64,000 nt of DNA, taken from Methylobacterium aquaticum (GTDB taxonomy: Bacteria > Pseudomonadota > Alphaproteobacteria > Rhizobiales > Beijerinckiaceae). Positions 8,567 through 18,665 of this stretch are shown here, piece after piece. A program made the position numbers and the translations under genes. Under the pieces are notes generated by a model. The model worked only from the letters and a program-made list of their open reading frames with translations. It was not told the DNA's origin and searched no databases. Numbering within the stretch: position 1 is the first letter of the stretch; every line of letters begins with the position of its first letter. Location of the stretch: NCBI RefSeq assembly GCF_016804325.1, contig NZ_CP043627.1, forward strand, positions 2,679,001-2,743,000, read 5' to 3'.

Positions 8567-8859
8567 GCCGCGCGCCGGGCGAGGAAGCTGCGGGCCTCGG
8601 TGCCGCCGCGCAGGAAGCCGTAGACCAGCACCGGCCAGCAGAACAGCAGGACCGCCATCGGCACCGACATCTGCCAGCCGACGATCGCCCCGACGATGCC
8701 CGCCGCCGAGCCGACGAAGCGGAAATAGAACACCGGCACCGCGACCACGAGGGCGATCAGGACCGGCACGCCCAGGACGGCGGTCAGCCCGGCCTGCACC
8801 GCCAGGAGGTTGGTCACGCCCATGGCCAGGAATACCAGGAAGGCGGCGATCTGCATCAT
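8563..8859 (-). CDS. Small multi-pass membrane protein, 98 aa
   Basis: Starts MMQIAAFLVFLAMG and contains about three hydrophobic segments (around residues 3-20, 24-45 and 52-75), ending in a basic tail (SFLARRAA). It is probably an inner-membrane protein of unknown function. The frame continues upstream without a better start. The stop TGA is the first three bases of an adjacent palindromic repeat (TGATACGAG). I do not recognise a family. Confidence 0.6.
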   Translation of the reverse strand: MMQIAAFLVFLAMGVTNLLAVQAGLTAVLGVPVLIALVVAVPVFYFRFVGSAAGIVGAIVGWQMSVPMAVLLFCWPVLVYGFLRGGTEARSFLARRAA

Positions 8860-9228
8860 CGGGGCTCTGCTCTCGGGCATCGGATCTGACGTGGAGCCAT
8901 ACAGACAGGCGAGCATGGCTTTTTGTAGGGCGCCACGGGGCAGGCGACCGCCCTTCGCACGGCGCGTCCGCGCGATCACGGCGAGCCCTGACCCTGAGGA
9001 ATCCACGAAGGAATCCAGGAAGAGGCCGACGACGGAAACCCCTCGGGCATTACGGCACCGCGGCCGGATGCACTCCGGCCGCATCGGGCCGGGGCGTCCT
9101 CTCATCTAACCGTCATGTCTCTCGCCAGACGTTTCGAGTCGGTTACAGTTTCATCCGCTGCGGACGGCCTTCGAATCCGCGAATGCTGCAGTGCAAGGGA
9201 CATTGCGGGGAACAAGACGGGGAGCGGG
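8860..9228. other. Intergenic region, no gene seen
   Basis: About 370 bases between divergent small genes. Open frames here run without domain resemblance or ribosome sites. No repeat or terminator stands out. Confidence 0.5.
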
Positions 9229-9594
9229 ATGGATGTCAGGTCGCGACTCAGCCAAGTTCAGTCCGATATCGGGGCGACATGCGACCGCGCGACACGGCAG
9301 GTATCCTTGATCGAGGCGCGGGAGCGGAGCGGCTTGTCGACCGATCACGAGCGGAACATCCTGCGCGGCATGCGCGTCTCCTTGGGCTTCGAGTATCGCC
9401 AGCAGGATCTGCTCCTGGCGACCTTGTCCCGCCAGGCCGAGCACGACCGTGGCCCGGTGCCGGCCCGGCGCCGGTGCCACCGCGGCGTCGGGGAGGATTG
9501 CCCATTGCCGATCCGCTGCTGCGCGACCCTGGCGGCGACGGTCCGGCTCTCGCCGGAGGCGACCTGGTCGCACGCGGCGATCGCCCCGCGCTGA
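9229..9594 (+). CDS. Hypothetical protein, 121 aa
   Basis: The ATG at 9229 follows GGAG by 4 bases. The first 75 residues look like a charged helical protein (QVSLIEARERSGLSTDHERNI), and third codon positions stay strongly GC to the stop, which supports this frame over the two overlapping ones. The C-terminal part is Ala/Arg-rich with cysteines (CPLPIRCC) and is less convincing. No family recognised. Confidence 0.45.
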   Translation: MDVRSRLSQVQSDIGATCDRATRQVSLIEARERSGLSTDHERNILRGMRVSLGFEYRQQDLLLATLSRQAEHDRGPVPARRRCHRGVGEDCPLPIRCCATLAATVRLSPEATWSHAAIAPR

Positions 9595-9787
9595 TTCGCC
9601 GGATGCGCCCCGCGTTTCACCCCGACCGGTGAGGCAAGACCGCCACAGCCGTCCGCCATCGGCCGCCCCGAGCGGTCCCGCTCCCCTCGGGCGGGCGCCA
9701 CCTCACCGGGCGCTGTGGCGCCGGAGCACTGGCGGGAAGCCCGGGCCCGGCGGTCTTCTCGGCCAGCGAGATCAGGGAGTCAGCCCT

Positions 9788-10030
9788 TTGCCCACCCCTT
9801 GGCCCACCCCGTTGCCCGCCCTGTCGGATGCGCCGCTCTTCCTCCACGTCGCCGGCTCGCTGGTCTTCGTGGCCGCCGCCGGCCGCGGCATCGGCTGGGC
9901 CCTCGACGCCTGGGTGCGCCGCGCGCCCGAGGACGCCAAGCAAGCCGAGCCCAAGCCGGCCGAGGCCAAGCAGGCCGAGCCGGGGAGTCCCGCCGGAGCC
10001 CCGGCTCAATCCGGCGCCCGCATCCGGTAG
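9788..10030 (+). CDS. Small membrane protein, 80 aa
   Basis: TTG start with GGAG 8 bases upstream. One hydrophobic segment (LFLHVAGSLVFVAAAGRGIG, about residues 15-38) is followed by a charged Lys/Glu/Pro-rich cytoplasmic-type tail with a repeated AKQAEP motif. Codon use is typical of the genome. The last 25 bases overlap the 3' end of kdpE on the other strand. Function unknown. Confidence 0.55.
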   Translation: MPTPWPTPLPALSDAPLFLHVAGSLVFVAAAGRGIGWALDAWVRRAPEDAKQAEPKPAEAKQAEPGSPAGAPAQSGARIR

Positions 10031-10695
10031 CCGACGCCGGTCTCGGTCAGGATGTAGCGCGGGCGCTCGGGCTCGGGCTCGAGCTTCTGGCGCAGCTGGC
10101 GCACGTAGACCCGGAGATAGTGCGGGTCGGCGGCGCTGCCCCAGACCTCGCGCAGCAGGTGGGCATGGGTGAGCACCTTGCCGGCATGATGCACCAGCAG
10201 GCGCAGCACGTCGTATTCCTTCGGCGACAGCTTCACCTCGCGCTCGCCCACCCGGACGATGCGGCGCACGAGATCGACCGTGAGCTCGCCGGCCCGGAAG
10301 AGAGGGCGCTCGCCGCCGACCGCGAGCTGGTGGCGGAGCGCGTTGCGCATCCGGGCCAGCAACTCGTTCATGCCGAAGGGCTTGGTGACGTAGTCGTCCG
10401 CCCCGAGATCGAGCGCCTCGACCTTGCCGGCCTCGTCGTCGCGGCTCGACAGCACGATCACCGGCAGGTCGGGCTTGCGGGCGCGGATCTGCGCCAAGAG
10501 CGCGTGGCCGGCGATGTCGGGCAGGCCGAGATCGAGGATGACGAGGGCAAACGGCTCCTGCTCCAGGAGGTCGAGGGCGGTGCGGCCGTTATGCGCCTCC
10601 GCCACCGCGTAGCCCTGGCTGCCGAGGCCGACCCGCAGCAGCTTGCGGATCGGCGGCTCGTCGTCGATCACCAGGATGCGGGGGTCGTTCGTCAC
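10006..10695 (-). CDS. kdpE: KdpE, OmpR-family response regulator of potassium uptake
   Basis: 229 aa with an N-terminal receiver domain (acidic pair D11/D12, phospho-acceptor D55 in VILDLGLPD, conserved Lys in YVTKPF) and a C-terminal winged helix (LSPKEYDVLRLL to TGVGYRMR). It receives phosphate from KdpD and activates the kdp operon when potassium is scarce. It is last in the minus-strand kdp series, and its ATG overlaps the kdpD stop by 4 bases, so the pair is translationally coupled. Confidence 0.96.
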   Translation of the reverse strand: MTNDPRILVIDDEPPIRKLLRVGLGSQGYAVAEAHNGRTALDLLEQEPFALVILDLGLPDIAGHALLAQIRARKPDLPVIVLSSRDDEAGKVEALDLGADDYVTKPFGMNELLARMRNALRHQLAVGGERPLFRAGELTVDLVRRIVRVGEREVKLSPKEYDVLRLLVHHAGKVLTHAHLLREVWGSAADPHYLRVYVRQLRQKLEPEPERPRYILTETGVGYRMRAPD

Positions 10696-13427
10696 GCGGC
10701 GTCCTCCAGGGCGGCGCGGGGCACCGGCAGGGTCAGGGTGAAGACTGCACCGGTCCGGTCCGGGCGGTTGCGGGCGGTGATCCGCCCGCCCATCGCCTCG
10801 ACGAAGCCGCGGGAGATGGCAAGGCCCAGACCCGTCCCGGCCCGGACCCGGTCGCGCTTCCTCACCCGGTAGAAGGTGTCGAAGATCCGCTCCTCGTCGC
10901 CCTCCGGGATGCCCTCGCCCTCGTCGAGGATCGCCAGGACCACCGCCTCACCCTCGTGCCGCGTCTCGTGCCATCCCTCGATCCGCACCCGGCTGCCCTC
11001 GGGCGCGTATTTGGCGGCGTTGTCGAGGAGGTTGAACAGCACCTGCTCCATCAGCACCGCGTCGAGGCTCAAGGGCGGCAGGCCGGGCCGCAGCGCCAGG
11101 TCGACGCGGTGGGGGGAGAGGATCTTGGCCACGCGCGCGAGCGCCGTCCCGACGATCTCGGCGAGGTCGTGGGGAGCGAGGTTCGGCGCCAGCGCGCCGG
11201 ATTCGAGCTTCGTCATGTCGAGGAGGTTGGCGATGAAGCGGTTCAGGCGCTCGGCCTCGTCGATGATGGTGGCGAGCAATTCCCCTTGCGCCTCCCGGTC
11301 GAGGGCGTCCCCGAGGTCGCGCAGGGTCGTGGCCGAGCCGAGCACCGCGGCGAGCGGGGTCTTGAGGTCGTGCGAGAGCGACGACAGCAGCGCCTGGCGC
11401 AGGCGGTCGGTCTCGGCCGAGCGCCGGGCGCGGTCGAGGTCCTCGACGAGGTGGACCCGCTCGATGGCGAGCGCGCCCTGGTCGGCCAGCGCATCGAGGA
11501 GCCGGCGCTGGTCGGGGGTGAGGAGCGGCCCCGGCTTGTCGCCGTCGAGCCCGACCACCCCGACCATGCCGCGGCCGGTGCGCAGGGGCAGGAACAGGCG
11601 CTTGGCGCCCGGCAGGGTGTCGGCGCCGCGGCCTGCCGGGCGGCCGTGGTCGAAGGTCCATTTCGCCGCCGCGAGGTCGGCCTCGTCGAGGAAATCCTCC
11701 GGCGGATAGCCGGCCATCACGGTGACGGTGCCCGCATTCACGCCACCCGTCTCCGGCAGCAGCAGCACCACCCGCAGCCGCAGCATCAGGGCGATCTGGT
11801 AGGCGGTGGCCCAGAGCACGTCGTCGAGGGTGCCGCAGCTCGCGAGCTTGCGCGAGAAGCCGTAGAGCGCCTCCGTCGCCCGCGAGCGCGCCCCCGAGAT
11901 CGTCGCCTCGGCCCGCACGCGGCCGGCGAGGTTCGAGACCACCACCGCCACCAGGGTGAAGAAGAACAGCGCGACGACGTTGGTCGGGTCGGCGATGGTG
12001 AAGGTGTAGAGCGGCGGCAGGAAGAAGAAGTTGTAGGCGAGCGACGAGGCCAGGACCGCGGCGAGCGACGGATACAGCCCGAACCGCACCGCCACCGCCA
12101 CCACGGCGGTGAGGAAGACGAGGTCGGTGCTCTCGTGGCCGAGCGACGATTGCAGCACGAGGCCGAGCCCCAGGGCGCCCGCCACCGTGGCGAGCGCCGC
12201 GAGATAGGGCAGGGGGCCGGGCCGCGGCGGGGGAGCGGTGCGCACGCCCTTGTGGGCGGCCGGCGCGCCGGCCGCCTCCTCGCCGGCCACGACGAGGACG
12301 CTGATCGGGCCGGAGCGGCGCAGGAGGTCGTGCACCACCGAGCCGTTGACGAGCTCGAACCAGCGCGAGCGGGTCGACTTGCCGATCACCACGTGGGTGA
12401 CGTTGTGCTCGCGGGCGAAGGCCACCACGTCGTCGGCGATGCGGCCCTGGCTCGGCAGGGTGGCGGTCTCGCCCCCCAGCCGCTCGGCGAGCCGGAGCGT
12501 GTCGGCGATGCGGTCGCGCTCGGCCTCGCCGAGATGAGCGCTGCGCCGGCTCTCGATGGTCAGCGCCGTGAACGGCGCCCGCAGCCGGTCGGCGAGGCGC
12601 TTGGCGGTGCGCACGAGGCCTGCCGAGCGCGGATCCTCGCTGACGCAGACCAGCACCCGCTCGCCCGCCGCCCAGGGGCCGGGGATCGCGTGGGCCCGCA
12701 TGTGGGTGACGAGCTGGTCGTCGACCTGCTGGGCGGTGCGGCGCAGGGCCAGTTCGCGGAGCGCCGTCAGGTTGCCGGGGGAGAAGTAGTGCTTGAGCGC
12801 CCGCTCGGCCTGGCGCGGCAGGTAGACCTTGCCCTCGTGCAGGCGCTGGATCAGGTCGCCGGGGGAGAGGTCGATGACCTCGATGTCGTCGGCCCGGTCG
12901 AGGATCGAATCCGGCACGGTCTCGCGCACCCGGATCCGGGTGATCTGCGCCACCACGTCGTTCAGGCTCTCGACGTGCTGGATGTTGAGCGTCGTGTGGA
13001 CGTCGATGCCGGCCTGGAGCAGTTCCTCGACGTCGAGGTAGCGCTTCGGGTGGCGCGAGCCCGGGGCGTTGGTGTGGGCGAGCTCGTCGACCAGCGCCAG
13101 GCGGGGTTTTCGCGCGAGGAGCCCGTCGAGGTCCATCTCGTCGAGGGTGCCGCCGCCATAGGCGACGACGCGGCGGGGCAGCACCTCGAGCCCGGCGACC
13201 AGGGCCTCGGTCTCGGGTCGTCCGTGGGTCTCGACCACGCCCACCACCACGTCGATGCCCTCGCGGCGGCGGGCATGCGCCGTGGTCAGCATCTCGTAGG
13301 TCTTGCCGACCCCCGGCGCCGCCCCGAGGAAGATCTTCAAACGCCCGCGCCCGGGCGCCTCCCGGCGCGCCTGCGCCAGGAGAGCGTCGGGCGAGGGGCG
13401 CAAGTCGTCCCTCATGCCCTCCCTCAT
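10692..13427 (-). CDS. kdpD: KdpD, potassium/turgor-sensing histidine kinase
   Basis: 911 aa. The N-terminal KdpD domain has a Walker A GAAPGVGKT (35-43) and DELAHTN (114-120). A USP-like domain follows (about 250-380), then four closely spaced membrane helices (about 405-500), a GAF-type region, and a HisKA box SLSHDLKTP with an HATPase domain (N, G1 DEGEGIP, G2 GTGLGLAI). It phosphorylates KdpE. The start ATG overlaps the kdpC stop (ATGA); a second Met lies 4 codons later. All catalytic blocks are present. Confidence 0.96.
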   Translation of the reverse strand: MREGMRDDLRPSPDALLAQARREAPGRGRLKIFLGAAPGVGKTYEMLTTAHARRREGIDVVVGVVETHGRPETEALVAGLEVLPRRVVAYGGGTLDEMDLDGLLARKPRLALVDELAHTNAPGSRHPKRYLDVEELLQAGIDVHTTLNIQHVESLNDVVAQITRIRVRETVPDSILDRADDIEVIDLSPGDLIQRLHEGKVYLPRQAERALKHYFSPGNLTALRELALRRTAQQVDDQLVTHMRAHAIPGPWAAGERVLVCVSEDPRSAGLVRTAKRLADRLRAPFTALTIESRRSAHLGEAERDRIADTLRLAERLGGETATLPSQGRIADDVVAFAREHNVTHVVIGKSTRSRWFELVNGSVVHDLLRRSGPISVLVVAGEEAAGAPAAHKGVRTAPPPRPGPLPYLAALATVAGALGLGLVLQSSLGHESTDLVFLTAVVAVAVRFGLYPSLAAVLASSLAYNFFFLPPLYTFTIADPTNVVALFFFTLVAVVVSNLAGRVRAEATISGARSRATEALYGFSRKLASCGTLDDVLWATAYQIALMLRLRVVLLLPETGGVNAGTVTVMAGYPPEDFLDEADLAAAKWTFDHGRPAGRGADTLPGAKRLFLPLRTGRGMVGVVGLDGDKPGPLLTPDQRRLLDALADQGALAIERVHLVEDLDRARRSAETDRLRQALLSSLSHDLKTPLAAVLGSATTLRDLGDALDREAQGELLATIIDEAERLNRFIANLLDMTKLESGALAPNLAPHDLAEIVGTALARVAKILSPHRVDLALRPGLPPLSLDAVLMEQVLFNLLDNAAKYAPEGSRVRIEGWHETRHEGEAVVLAILDEGEGIPEGDEERIFDTFYRVRKRDRVRAGTGLGLAISRGFVEAMGGRITARNRPDRTGAVFTLTLPVPRAALEDAA

Positions 13428-14032
13428 CGGGCCTGTTGCGCGTCGAGCGCGCGGTTGAGGGCGAGCACGTTGACCCGCCGCTCGCCGAGGAAGCCGAGGC
13501 TCGGCTCCTGGACTCTCTCCGCGACGAGGGCGCGCAGAGCATCCTCGGGAACGCCGCGGGCCTTCGCGACGCGGGGCACCTGGAACAGGGCGGCCTCGGG
13601 CGAGACGTCCGGGTCGAGCCCCGAGCCCGAGGTGGTGACGAGGTCCTGCGGCACCGGGTCGGTCGGGTTCTCGGCCTTCAGCGCCGCGAGGTCGGTCTTC
13701 ACCCGGTCGATCAGCGCCGGGTTGGTGGGCCCGAGATTGGCGCCGCCGGAATTGGCGGCGTTGTAGGGCGCCGCCACGGTCTTCGAGGCGTCGGCGGGAT
13801 CGGGCGCCACGGTCGCCGAGGGGCGGCCGTGGAAGTAGCGCGCGCTGGTGAAGCTCTGCCCGACGAGGGCGGAGCCGACGAGCGTGCCGTCCGCGTTGCG
13901 GACGAGGCTGCCTTGCGCCTGGACCGGGAAGAGCCGCTCGGCGAGGCCCGTCATGGCCAGCGGATAGGCGAGGCCGGTGACGAGGGTCAGGCCGGTGAGG
14001 AGCACGAGGGCGGGGCGAATGTGCCGGAGCAT
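13424..14032 (-). CDS. kdpC: KdpC, accessory subunit of the KdpFABC pump
   Basis: 202 aa with one N-terminal membrane helix (about residues 8-28) and a periplasmic domain carrying the family pattern LVGQSFT..YFHGRPS and SGSGLDPDVSP. KdpC stabilises the complex and raises potassium and ATP affinity. The start is the ATG of MLRHIRPAL; a longer in-frame extension upstream runs back into kdpB and is not credible. It is separated from kdpB by 14 bases and overlaps kdpD by 4. Confidence 0.95.
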   Translation of the reverse strand: MLRHIRPALVLLTGLTLVTGLAYPLAMTGLAERLFPVQAQGSLVRNADGTLVGSALVGQSFTSARYFHGRPSATVAPDPADASKTVAAPYNAANSGGANLGPTNPALIDRVKTDLAALKAENPTDPVPQDLVTTSGSGLDPDVSPEAALFQVPRVAKARGVPEDALRALVAERVQEPSLGFLGERRVNVLALNRALDAQQAR

Positions 14033-14046
14033 GGCTGTTGTCTCTT

Positions 14047-16161
14047 CTAAGCCAGATGGAGGGCGCTCACGGCGAGATCGATCACCTTGATGCCGGCGAA
14101 CGGCACCAGGATCCCGCCGAGACCATAGATCAGGAGGTTGCGCCGCAGCAACGCGGCGGCGCCGACGGCGCGGTAGCTCACCCCGCGCAGAGCCAGCGGG
14201 ATCAGCGCCACGATGATCAGAGCGTTGAAGATGATCGCCGACAGGATCGCGCTCTGGGGCGAGGCCAGCCCCATCACGTTGAGGGCCTGGAGCTGCGGGT
14301 AGAGCCCGACGAACATCGCCGGGATGATGGCGAAGTACTTCGCCACGTCGTTGGCGATCGAGAAGGTGGTGAGCGCGCCCCGCGTCATCAGCAGCTGCTT
14401 GCCGATCTCGACGATCTCGATGAGCTTGGTCGGGTCGGAATCGAGGTCGACCATGTTGCCGGCCTCGCGGGCCGCCACCGTGCCGGTATTCATCGCCACG
14501 CCGACATCGGCCTGGGCGAGCGCGGGCGCGTCGTTGGTGCCGTCGCCGCACATCGCCACCAGCTTGCCCTGCGCCTGCTCCTTGCGGATGAGCGCCAGCT
14601 TGTCCTCCGGCGTGGCCTGGGCCAGGAAATCGTCGACGCCGGCCTCGGCGGCGATCGCCGCCGCGGTCATCGGGTTGTCGCCGGTGATCATCACCGTGCG
14701 GATGCCCATCCGGCGAAGCTCGGCGAAGCGCTCCCGGATGCCGCCCTTGACGATGTCCTTGAGGTGGATGACGCCGAGGAGCTTGCCGTCGCGGGCCACC
14801 GCCAGCGGCGTGCCGCCGGCCTTGGCGATCTCCTCGGCGATGGCGCGGATCTCCTGGGCCGCCATCGGGTCGAGGCGGGGTTGCAGCACCCGGGCGGCGG
14901 CGCCCGCACCGACCAGCGCCGGGGCGGATTCGAGGCTCGCGATCACCGCCTCGACCGCCCCTTTGCGGATCGACGACCCGTCGAGGTCGATGCCCGACAT
15001 CCGCGACTGCGCGGTGAACGGCACGAAGGTGGCATTGAGGCTTGCCATGTCGCGGGCGCGCAGGCCGTGCGCCTCCTTGGCGAGCACCACGATCGAGCGG
15101 CCCTCCGGGGTCTCGTCGGCGAGCGAGGCGAGCTGGGCCGCATCGGCCAGCGTGCCGGGGGTGACGCCGCGCACCGGCCGGAACTCGGTCGCCTGGCGGT
15201 TGCCCAGCGTGATCGTGCCGGTCTTGTCGAGGAGCAGCGTGTCGACGTCGCCCGCCGCCTCGACGGCCCGGCCCGACATGGCGAGCACGTTGAACCGCAC
15301 CAGCCGGTCCATGCCGGCGATGCCGATCGCCGAGAGCAAAGCCCCGATCGTGGTCGGGATCAGGGTGACGAAGAGGGCCACCAGCACGGCGAGGGGAATC
15401 GCGCCGCCGGCATACGCGGCAAAGCTCGGGATCGAGCCGACTGCGAACACGAACACGATGGTGAGGCCGGCGAGCAGGATGTTGAGCGCGATCTCGTTGG
15501 GGGTCTTCTGCCGCGAGGCGCCCTCGACGAGCGCGATCATCCGGTCGATGAAGGTCGAGCCGGCGGCCGCCGTGATCCGCACCCGGATCCAGTCGGAGAG
15601 CACCTGCGTGCCGCCGGTCACTGCCGAGCGGTCGCCGCCGGATTCGCGGATGACGGGGGCGGATTCGCCGGTGATCGCCGCCTCGTTGACCGAGGCGATG
15701 CCCTCGATCACCTCGCCGTCCGACGGGATCACGTCGCCGGCCTCGACCAGCACCACGTCGCCGACCTTCAGGCCGGCGCCGGGCACGGTCTCATAGGGAG
15801 CCCGCGGGCCGCCGGCGGCGGCGGCGGGGCCGGCCAGGAGCTTCGCGGTCGTCTCGGTGCGGGTGCGGCGCAGGGAATCGGCCTGCGCCTTGCCGCGCCC
15901 TTCCGCCACCGCCTCGGCGAAGTTGGCGAACAGCACGGTGAACCACAGCCAGAGGATGATCTGGCCGGTGAAGGCGAGATCCTGCCCGCCGGTGACGAGG
16001 TCGCGGACGAACAGCAGGGTGGTGAAGGCCGCCACGACCTCGACCACGAACATCACGGGGTTCTTCACCATCTGGCGCGGATCGAGCTTCGTGACCGCGC
16101 CGAGGCAGGCCGGGCCGATCAGGCCGGCATCGAGGAGAGAGGGTTTTTGGGTCTGGGCCAT
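14047..16161 (-). CDS. kdpB: KdpB, P-type ATPase subunit
   Basis: 704 aa, the expected length. It shows TGES (actuator domain, 164-167), the phosphorylation loop DKTGTIT with D312, and the hinge [18 protein letters not shown]; seven membrane helices are distributed as in the family. It hydrolyses ATP to energise potassium import through KdpA. It lies between the 61-codon ORF and kdpC; the 260-base gap upstream holds a palindromic repeat, unusual inside a kdp operon. Confidence 0.97.
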   Translation of the reverse strand: MAQTQKPSLLDAGLIGPACLGAVTKLDPRQMVKNPVMFVVEVVAAFTTLLFVRDLVTGGQDLAFTGQIILWLWFTVLFANFAEAVAEGRGKAQADSLRRTRTETTAKLLAGPAAAAGGPRAPYETVPGAGLKVGDVVLVEAGDVIPSDGEVIEGIASVNEAAITGESAPVIRESGGDRSAVTGGTQVLSDWIRVRITAAAGSTFIDRMIALVEGASRQKTPNEIALNILLAGLTIVFVFAVGSIPSFAAYAGGAIPLAVLVALFVTLIPTTIGALLSAIGIAGMDRLVRFNVLAMSGRAVEAAGDVDTLLLDKTGTITLGNRQATEFRPVRGVTPGTLADAAQLASLADETPEGRSIVVLAKEAHGLRARDMASLNATFVPFTAQSRMSGIDLDGSSIRKGAVEAVIASLESAPALVGAGAAARVLQPRLDPMAAQEIRAIAEEIAKAGGTPLAVARDGKLLGVIHLKDIVKGGIRERFAELRRMGIRTVMITGDNPMTAAAIAAEAGVDDFLAQATPEDKLALIRKEQAQGKLVAMCGDGTNDAPALAQADVGVAMNTGTVAAREAGNMVDLDSDPTKLIEIVEIGKQLLMTRGALTTFSIANDVAKYFAIIPAMFVGLYPQLQALNVMGLASPQSAILSAIIFNALIIVALIPLALRGVSYRAVGAAALLRRNLLIYGLGGILVPFAGIKVIDLAVSALHLA

Positions 16162-16237
16162 GATCCTGGGATCCGGATGAAGGCAGAAAAATCGAGGATT
16201 GTTTCAAGGTTGGCTCGCACGATCCCGACACCCTCTT

Positions 16238-16390
16238 CGTCATTCCGGGGCCGCGAAGCGGAGCCTGGAATCCAGAACCGCAGGTGTTTCCGAAGAGAGC
16301 GAAGCGCGCTCAGCTTCATCCTGCACCACCTGAGTGTCTGGATCCCGGGCTCTCGCCTTTCGGCGAGCCCCGGGATGACGCGGAGGGTGT
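16238..16390. repeat. Composite extragenic palindrome, family A (copy 3)
   Basis: Begins cgtcattccggggccgcg and ends ccccgggatgacgcgg, with a second internal stem (gggctctcgc/gcgagccc). It lies inside the kdp operon between the 61-codon ORF and kdpB, where it could weaken read-through or alter mRNA stability. Confidence 0.75.
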
Positions 16391-16421
16391 CAGGTCGGCG
16401 GGCGGATCTTCTTTGCCGAAT

Positions 16422-16607
16422 TCACGGCGCCAAAGCCGCACCGCCGAGCATGATCGCCGCCCAGATCGCGCCGGAGCCGAGCAGGGCGAGGCCGGTGAGC
16501 GCCAGGACGATGTCGCAGGGCCGCAAGGTCGAGCGGTCGGAAAGCGGGGCGGAGCGGGGCCGGTGCCGGGACAGGCCCCGGCGCAGGCGGTCGGCATGGG
16601 TGGCCAT
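16422..16607 (-). CDS. Single-pass small protein between kdpA and kdpB
   Basis: 61 aa starting 3 bases after the kdpA stop, with GGGGA at a good distance inside the end of kdpA. A basic Arg-rich N-terminal half (RLRRGLSRHRPRS) is followed by one membrane helix (about 33-58, IVLALTGLALLGSGAIW). The placement inside the operon suggests an accessory or assembly role for the Kdp pump, but that is inference; I know of no characterised homologue. Confidence 0.65.
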   Translation of the reverse strand: MATHADRLRRGLSRHRPRSAPLSDRSTLRPCDIVLALTGLALLGSGAIWAAIMLGGAALAP

Positions 16608-16610
16608 GGC

Positions 16611-18329
16611 TCAGTTCCCCGCCGCCGCGAAGGTCTGGCCCGCCGTGCCGGCCAGGTGCTCGACGATCGGTCCGAGCGCCAGCGAGGGCAGGAAGGTCAG
16701 GCCGCCGACGATCAGGATCACCCCGACGAGCAGGCCGACGAACAGGCCGCTATCGGTCGGGAAGGTCCCGGCGGAGGCCGGCACCGTCTTCTTCGCCGCG
16801 AGCGAGCCGGCGATGGCGAGCGCCGGGATGATGACGAAGAACCGCCCGACCAGCATCCCGGCGCCCAGCGTCAGGTTGTAGAACGGGGTGTTGCCGGACA
16901 GGCCCGCGAAGGCCGAGCCGTTATTGGCCGCCGCCGAGGTGAAGGCATAGAGGATCTCGGTGAAGCCGTGCGGACCCGCATTCGCGGGACCCGCCAGCCC
17001 GGCCGACAGCACCGTGGCGAGCGCGGTGAAGCCGAGCATCATCAAGGGCAGGCAGAGGATGGCGAGCATCGCCATCTTGACCTCCCGGGCCTCGATCTTC
17101 TTGCCGAGATATTCCGGGGTTCGCCCGACCATCAGCCCGGCGACGAAGATCGCCACCACCACGAAGACCAGCATGCCGTAGAGGCCGGCGCCGACGCCGC
17201 CGACGATGATCTCGCCGAGCTGCATGTTGACGAGCGGGATCAGGCCGCCGAGCGCCGTGAAGGCGTCGTGCATGGCGTTCACCGCGCCGCAGGAGGCGGC
17301 GGTGGTCACCACGGCGAAGAGCGCCGAGCCGGGGATGCCGAAGCGCAGCTCCTTGCCCTCGAGGTTGCCGCCCTGGAGCCCGAGCGCGTTCAGGAGCGGG
17401 TTGCCGGCGCCCTCCGCCCAGTAGGTGACGGCGGTGCCGGCGAGGAACAGCACGCCCATCGCGGCGAGGATCGCCCAGCCCTGGCGCTCGTCCCCGACCA
17501 TGCGGCCGAACACGTTGGTGAGCGCGGCGCCGAGTGCGAAGATCGACACCATCTGGATGAGGTTCGACCACGCGGTCGGGTTCTCGAACGGGTGGGCGGC
17601 ATTGGCGTTGAAGAAGCCGCCGCCATTGGTGCCGAGCATCTTGATCGCCACCTGGCTCGCCACCGGGCCGAGGGCGATGGTCTGCTTGGCCCCTTCCAGG
17701 GTCGTCGCCTCGGCGTAGGGCGCCAGCGTCTGCGGCACGCCCTGCCAGACCAGGAACAGGGTGTAGACGATGCAGAGCGGCAGCAGCACGTAGAGGGTGC
17801 AGCGGGTCAGATCGACCCAGAACGAGCCGACCGTGCGGGCCGAGGCCCGGGCGAAACCCCGGATCAGCGCCACGGCGAGCGCGATGCCGGTCGCCGCCGA
17901 GAGGAAGTTCTGGTGCGTCAGCCCCAGCATCTGGGAGAGGTAGGAGAGGGTGCTCTCGCCGCCGTAATTCTGCCAGTTGGTGTTGGTGACGAAGCTCGCG
18001 GCGGTGTTGAAGGCGAGGTCCGGCGCCACCGCGGACTGGTCGGCGGGGTTGAAGGGCAGGAGGTTCTGCAGCCGCAGGATGCCGTAGAGCAGCACGAAGC
18101 CGGCGGCGTGGAAGACCAGCATGGCGCCGGCGTAAGTCAGCCAGTGCTGCTCGTGGCGCTCGTCGATGCCGGCGAGGCGGTAGAGGCCGCGCTCGATCGG
18201 GCGCAGCACGGGGGAGAGGGGGGTGGAAGCGCCGGTGAAGACCCGGGTCATGTAGAGACCGAGCGGCTTCACCAGGGCGAGGACGACCGCGCAGAACAGC
18301 GCGATCTGGAGCCAGCCTGAGAGCGTCAT
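16611..18329 (-). CDS. kdpA: KdpA, potassium-binding channel-like subunit
   Basis: 572 aa with about ten hydrophobic segments. The selectivity-filter-like repeats are visible: [36 protein letters not shown] and [13 protein letters not shown]. It binds and conducts K+ in the KdpFABC complex. AGGAG lies 7 bases before the ATG. The kdpF stop lies 12 bases upstream, so the ribosome site of kdpA overlaps the end of kdpF. Confidence 0.97.
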   Translation of the reverse strand: MTLSGWLQIALFCAVVLALVKPLGLYMTRVFTGASTPLSPVLRPIERGLYRLAGIDERHEQHWLTYAGAMLVFHAAGFVLLYGILRLQNLLPFNPADQSAVAPDLAFNTAASFVTNTNWQNYGGESTLSYLSQMLGLTHQNFLSAATGIALAVALIRGFARASARTVGSFWVDLTRCTLYVLLPLCIVYTLFLVWQGVPQTLAPYAEATTLEGAKQTIALGPVASQVAIKMLGTNGGGFFNANAAHPFENPTAWSNLIQMVSIFALGAALTNVFGRMVGDERQGWAILAAMGVLFLAGTAVTYWAEGAGNPLLNALGLQGGNLEGKELRFGIPGSALFAVVTTAASCGAVNAMHDAFTALGGLIPLVNMQLGEIIVGGVGAGLYGMLVFVVVAIFVAGLMVGRTPEYLGKKIEAREVKMAMLAILCLPLMMLGFTALATVLSAGLAGPANAGPHGFTEILYAFTSAAANNGSAFAGLSGNTPFYNLTLGAGMLVGRFFVIIPALAIAGSLAAKKTVPASAGTFPTDSGLFVGLLVGVILIVGGLTFLPSLALGPIVEHLAGTAGQTFAAAGN

Positions 18330-18340
18330 GGCGTTGCTCC

Positions 18341-18430
18341 TCAGAACCGCTCGGGCCGCACGAGGGCGTAGGCGAGATAGGCGAGCAGCCCGAGGGTCAT
18401 GAGGCCGCCGAGCCCGTAATCGAGGGTCAT
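18341..18430 (-). CDS. kdpF: KdpF, small stabilising subunit
   Basis: 29 aa, one membrane helix, starting [15 protein letters not shown] and ending ALVRPERF, the typical KdpF ending. A GAGGAGG ribosome site lies 6-7 bases upstream. It stabilises the KdpFABC complex in the membrane. Confidence 0.9.
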   Translation of the reverse strand: MTLDYGLGGLMTLGLLAYLAYALVRPERF

Positions 18431-18441
18431 CGCGGGCCTCC

Positions 18442-18525
18442 TCACAGGCGTTCGCACAAGGAGACGTAGCCGAGCGACAGGGCGAAGAAGCCCAGGCCGG
18501 CCGCCAGCATCAGAAGATCGAACAT
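18442..18525 (-). CDS. 27-residue membrane peptide at the head of the kdp operon
   Basis: Complete ORF of 28 codons on the kdp strand, ending 11 bases before kdpF. It begins [17 protein letters not shown] and ends YVSLCERL, a single hydrophobic helix with a Cys-Glu-Arg-Leu tail. GGGGAC precedes the ATG. Similar tiny ORFs before kdpF are, from memory, common in alphaproteobacteria but usually left unannotated. It probably belongs to the Kdp system as a second KdpF-like peptide. Confidence 0.7.
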   Translation of the reverse strand: MFDLLMLAAGLGFFALSLGYVSLCERL

Positions 18526-18665
18526 GGGGTGTCCCCGTCGGGCGGCGCGGGGATGACCGGCGCCGCCGCATGAACCGGACCGTGAGCCACGGTCCCGATC
18601 CCGGAGATCCTCCCGATCGCGTCAGGATTCGAGAGGGCGGCGGGGGCCGCGATATCAAGGCGGCA

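Noticed and set aside
9183..9632. Alternative frame for the hypothetical gene at 9229
   Set aside because: Third-position GC is lower than in the chosen frame, and it lacks a start with a ribosome site.
10956..13766. 936-codon open frame opposite kdpD
   Set aside because: Mirror frame caused by high GC; its product is Arg/Gly/Glu-rich low-complexity without domains, whereas kdpD is complete on the minus strand.
14038..16881. 947-codon open frame opposite kdpB
   Set aside because: Same mirror effect; the minus strand has all P-type ATPase motifs.
16284..18320. 678-codon open frame opposite kdpA
   Set aside because: Low-complexity mirror frame; kdpA is intact on the other strand.
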